Of a stretch of DNA of 7,231 bases, positions 6,382 through 7,231 are shown piece after piece. The notes below the pieces were generated by a model. It worked only from the letters and a program-made list of their open reading frames with translations, had not been told where the DNA came from and did no database searches. This DNA comes from Duncaniella sp. (lineage in GTDB: Bacteria > Bacteroidota > Bacteroidia > Bacteroidales > Muribaculaceae): assembly GCA_029052375.1 (NCBI GenBank), contig JAIDJD010000105.1, positions 1 to 7,231 of the forward strand, in the 5' to 3' direction. Numbering within the stretch: position 1 is the stretch's first letter; every line of letters begins with the position of its first letter. A program made the translations under genes and the position numbers.

Positions 6382-7231
6382 TTATTCGATTACGGTCAGT
6401 TTTACGGTGGCTGTGGAGCTGTTCTCGCTGTTGTACCAAACTGAAGAGCTTGCAAACACGGCCTCATACACGCCGGGGACTTCATATGTGTAGCTGAACT
6501 CTTCCACATCAGTGGCTATGTTCTTGAGAATAACACCGGATGAGGGTTCTGAGGTATGGATGTTGAATCCGGCCGACACGGCCCAGAACTCCTTGTCGCC
6601 TGTCGAGGCATTGCCTGAGGCAAGGAGCTGAGAACCGGGGAGGGTCCACTTTGCAGTGCCTGAGACGACAACGTTCTGCCATCCTGCGGTCTTGATGTCT
6701 GCAATCTCGGAACGGCCTCCCTCGGGCGAAACTTTCACAAGCGACATACTGCGCACTACCCATCTGTTGCGCACGCCCTCGCCGTCGATATCCTTGTAGC
6801 GGAATGCCACATAGATCAGGCCGTCGTCCCCAGAACCCGCGTATGACTTGAGGCTTGCTGTTCCCGAAGGTGTGTTCTGCCCGGTCTTGTCGGGCAGAGT
6901 GAAGAGCCCGGTGACGTCTGTCCAGGTGGCAGACGAGACCTCTTCGGGTGTATAGACCCCGCTGAAATCTGCGCTGACAAGCACCTGCATATTGTTCACT
7001 ACGCCTGCCGACTGGTCTGTGTAAGAAACGAAATCCATCGTCATGTCGTTGTCGGCAAACTGGCGGTTGCGCAGACTGTATTCGTGGCCGGGCTCGCCGG
7101 AATAGAATATGATATTGTCTGCCTCGCCATCAATCCTGAAAGTCACAGGCTCGCCCGCCTTGCAGACCTCGCTGCCGAGAGAGATGCTGAGGCCGGCGTC
7201 GGGGGCCTCGTTGGTGCAGGCTGTCACCGCC
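6382..7231 (-). CDS. DUF5017-like PUL lipoprotein, N-terminus cut by window edge
   Basis: The frame is open through the right edge and ends at TAA 6384-6382. The visible N-terminus reads AVTAC, a lipobox, followed by TNEAPDA, so Cys (codon 7218-7216) is the probable lipidated residue. The GTG at 7227-7225 is therefore an internal Val codon inside the signal peptide, and the true start lies beyond the window. Counting Cys as +1, an Ig-like beta domain carries FYSGE at +38 to +42, followed by a segment with ATWTDVTGLF, IYVAFRYKD and AGWQNVVVSG. A C-terminal PKD-like strand set (FSYTYEVPGVYEAVF) ends the protein. This pattern matches my knowledge of DUF5017 proteins, which in Bacteroidota sit next to SusC/SusD pairs and are thought to be cell-surface glycan-binding lipoproteins; no catalytic motif is seen. 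As the most upstream visible gene of the operon it points to SusC/SusD just outside the window. A SusE/SusF-like binder of another family is the alternative. Confidence 0.8.
   Translation of the reverse strand, partial: AVTACTNEAPDAGLSISLGSEVCKAGEPVTFRIDGEADNIIFYSGEPGHEYSLRNRQFADNDMTMDFVSYTDQSAGVVNNMQVLVSADFSGVYTPEEVSSATWTDVTGLFTLPDKTGQNTPSGTASLKSYAGSGDDGLIYVAFRYKDIDGEGVRNRWVVRSMSLVKVSPEGGRSEIADIKTAGWQNVVVSGTAKWTLPGSQLLASGNASTGDKEFWAVSAGFNIHTSEPSSGVILKNIATDVEEFSYTYEVPGVYEAVFASSSVWYNSENSSTATVKLTVIE

Noticed and set aside
7225..7227. GTG as the start codon of the DUF5017-like gene
   Set aside because: It would begin three residues before the lipobox Cys, removing the signal peptide. The frame is open upstream to the edge with an Ala codon before it, so GTG is an internal Val and the start lies outside the window.
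1..7231. A CRISPR array, mobile element, RNA gene or defence cassette
   Set aside because: The window is almost completely coding on one strand. I saw no direct or inverted repeats, transposase, integrase, tRNA-like cloverleaf or defence-type domain.

Overview
The window is one strand-uniform, tightly packed block of four genes, all read right to left on the minus strand. It looks like the enzyme-bearing part of a polysaccharide utilization locus (PUL) from a Bacteroidota, most likely Bacteroidales, genome. The evidence is a DUF5017-type lipoprotein (a family found in Bacteroidota PULs), the Bacteroides-style SGNH hydrolase, the absence of Shine-Dalgarno-like sites, and A-rich stretches before two of the three visible starts. 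Base composition is GC-rich by eye, which would suit Alistipes or Muribaculaceae relatives better than low-GC Bacteroides, but the genus cannot be fixed from this window.

Layout in transcription order, from the right edge: (1) 7231-6382, the C-terminal bulk of a DUF5017-like surface lipoprotein whose start lies outside the window; (2) 6375-3874, an 833-residue exported protein with an N-terminal beta-sandwich, an (alpha/alpha) toroid and a C-terminal beta domain; (3) 3877-974, a 967-residue exported protein of the same architecture plus an extra C-terminal beta domain; (4) 971-1, an exported SGNH/GDSL-type hydrolase truncated by the left edge. Junctions are 6 bp, a 4-bp ATGA overlap, and 2 bp. 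No promoter, terminator, RNA gene, repeat or mobile element is visible, so this is the interior of a longer operon. The SusC/SusD pair expected for such a locus would lie to the right, upstream of the lipoprotein.

All four products carry or appear to carry export signals and none is a regulator or cytoplasmic enzyme, so the block encodes envelope-located capture and processing of one glycan. The proposed division of labour is inferred: the DUF5017 lipoprotein binds substrate, the two toroid proteins act as glycoside hydrolases or polysaccharide lyases, and the SGNH protein removes ester substituents. The substrate cannot be named from the sequence.

The most interesting points are these. The two large proteins are divergent tandem paralogues sharing diagnostic motifs that I cannot assign to a named CAZyme family. 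The SGNH protein keeps Ser/Asp/His but has Lys where block III normally has the oxyanion-hole Asn. I found no evidence for a defence system, phage or mobile system here.
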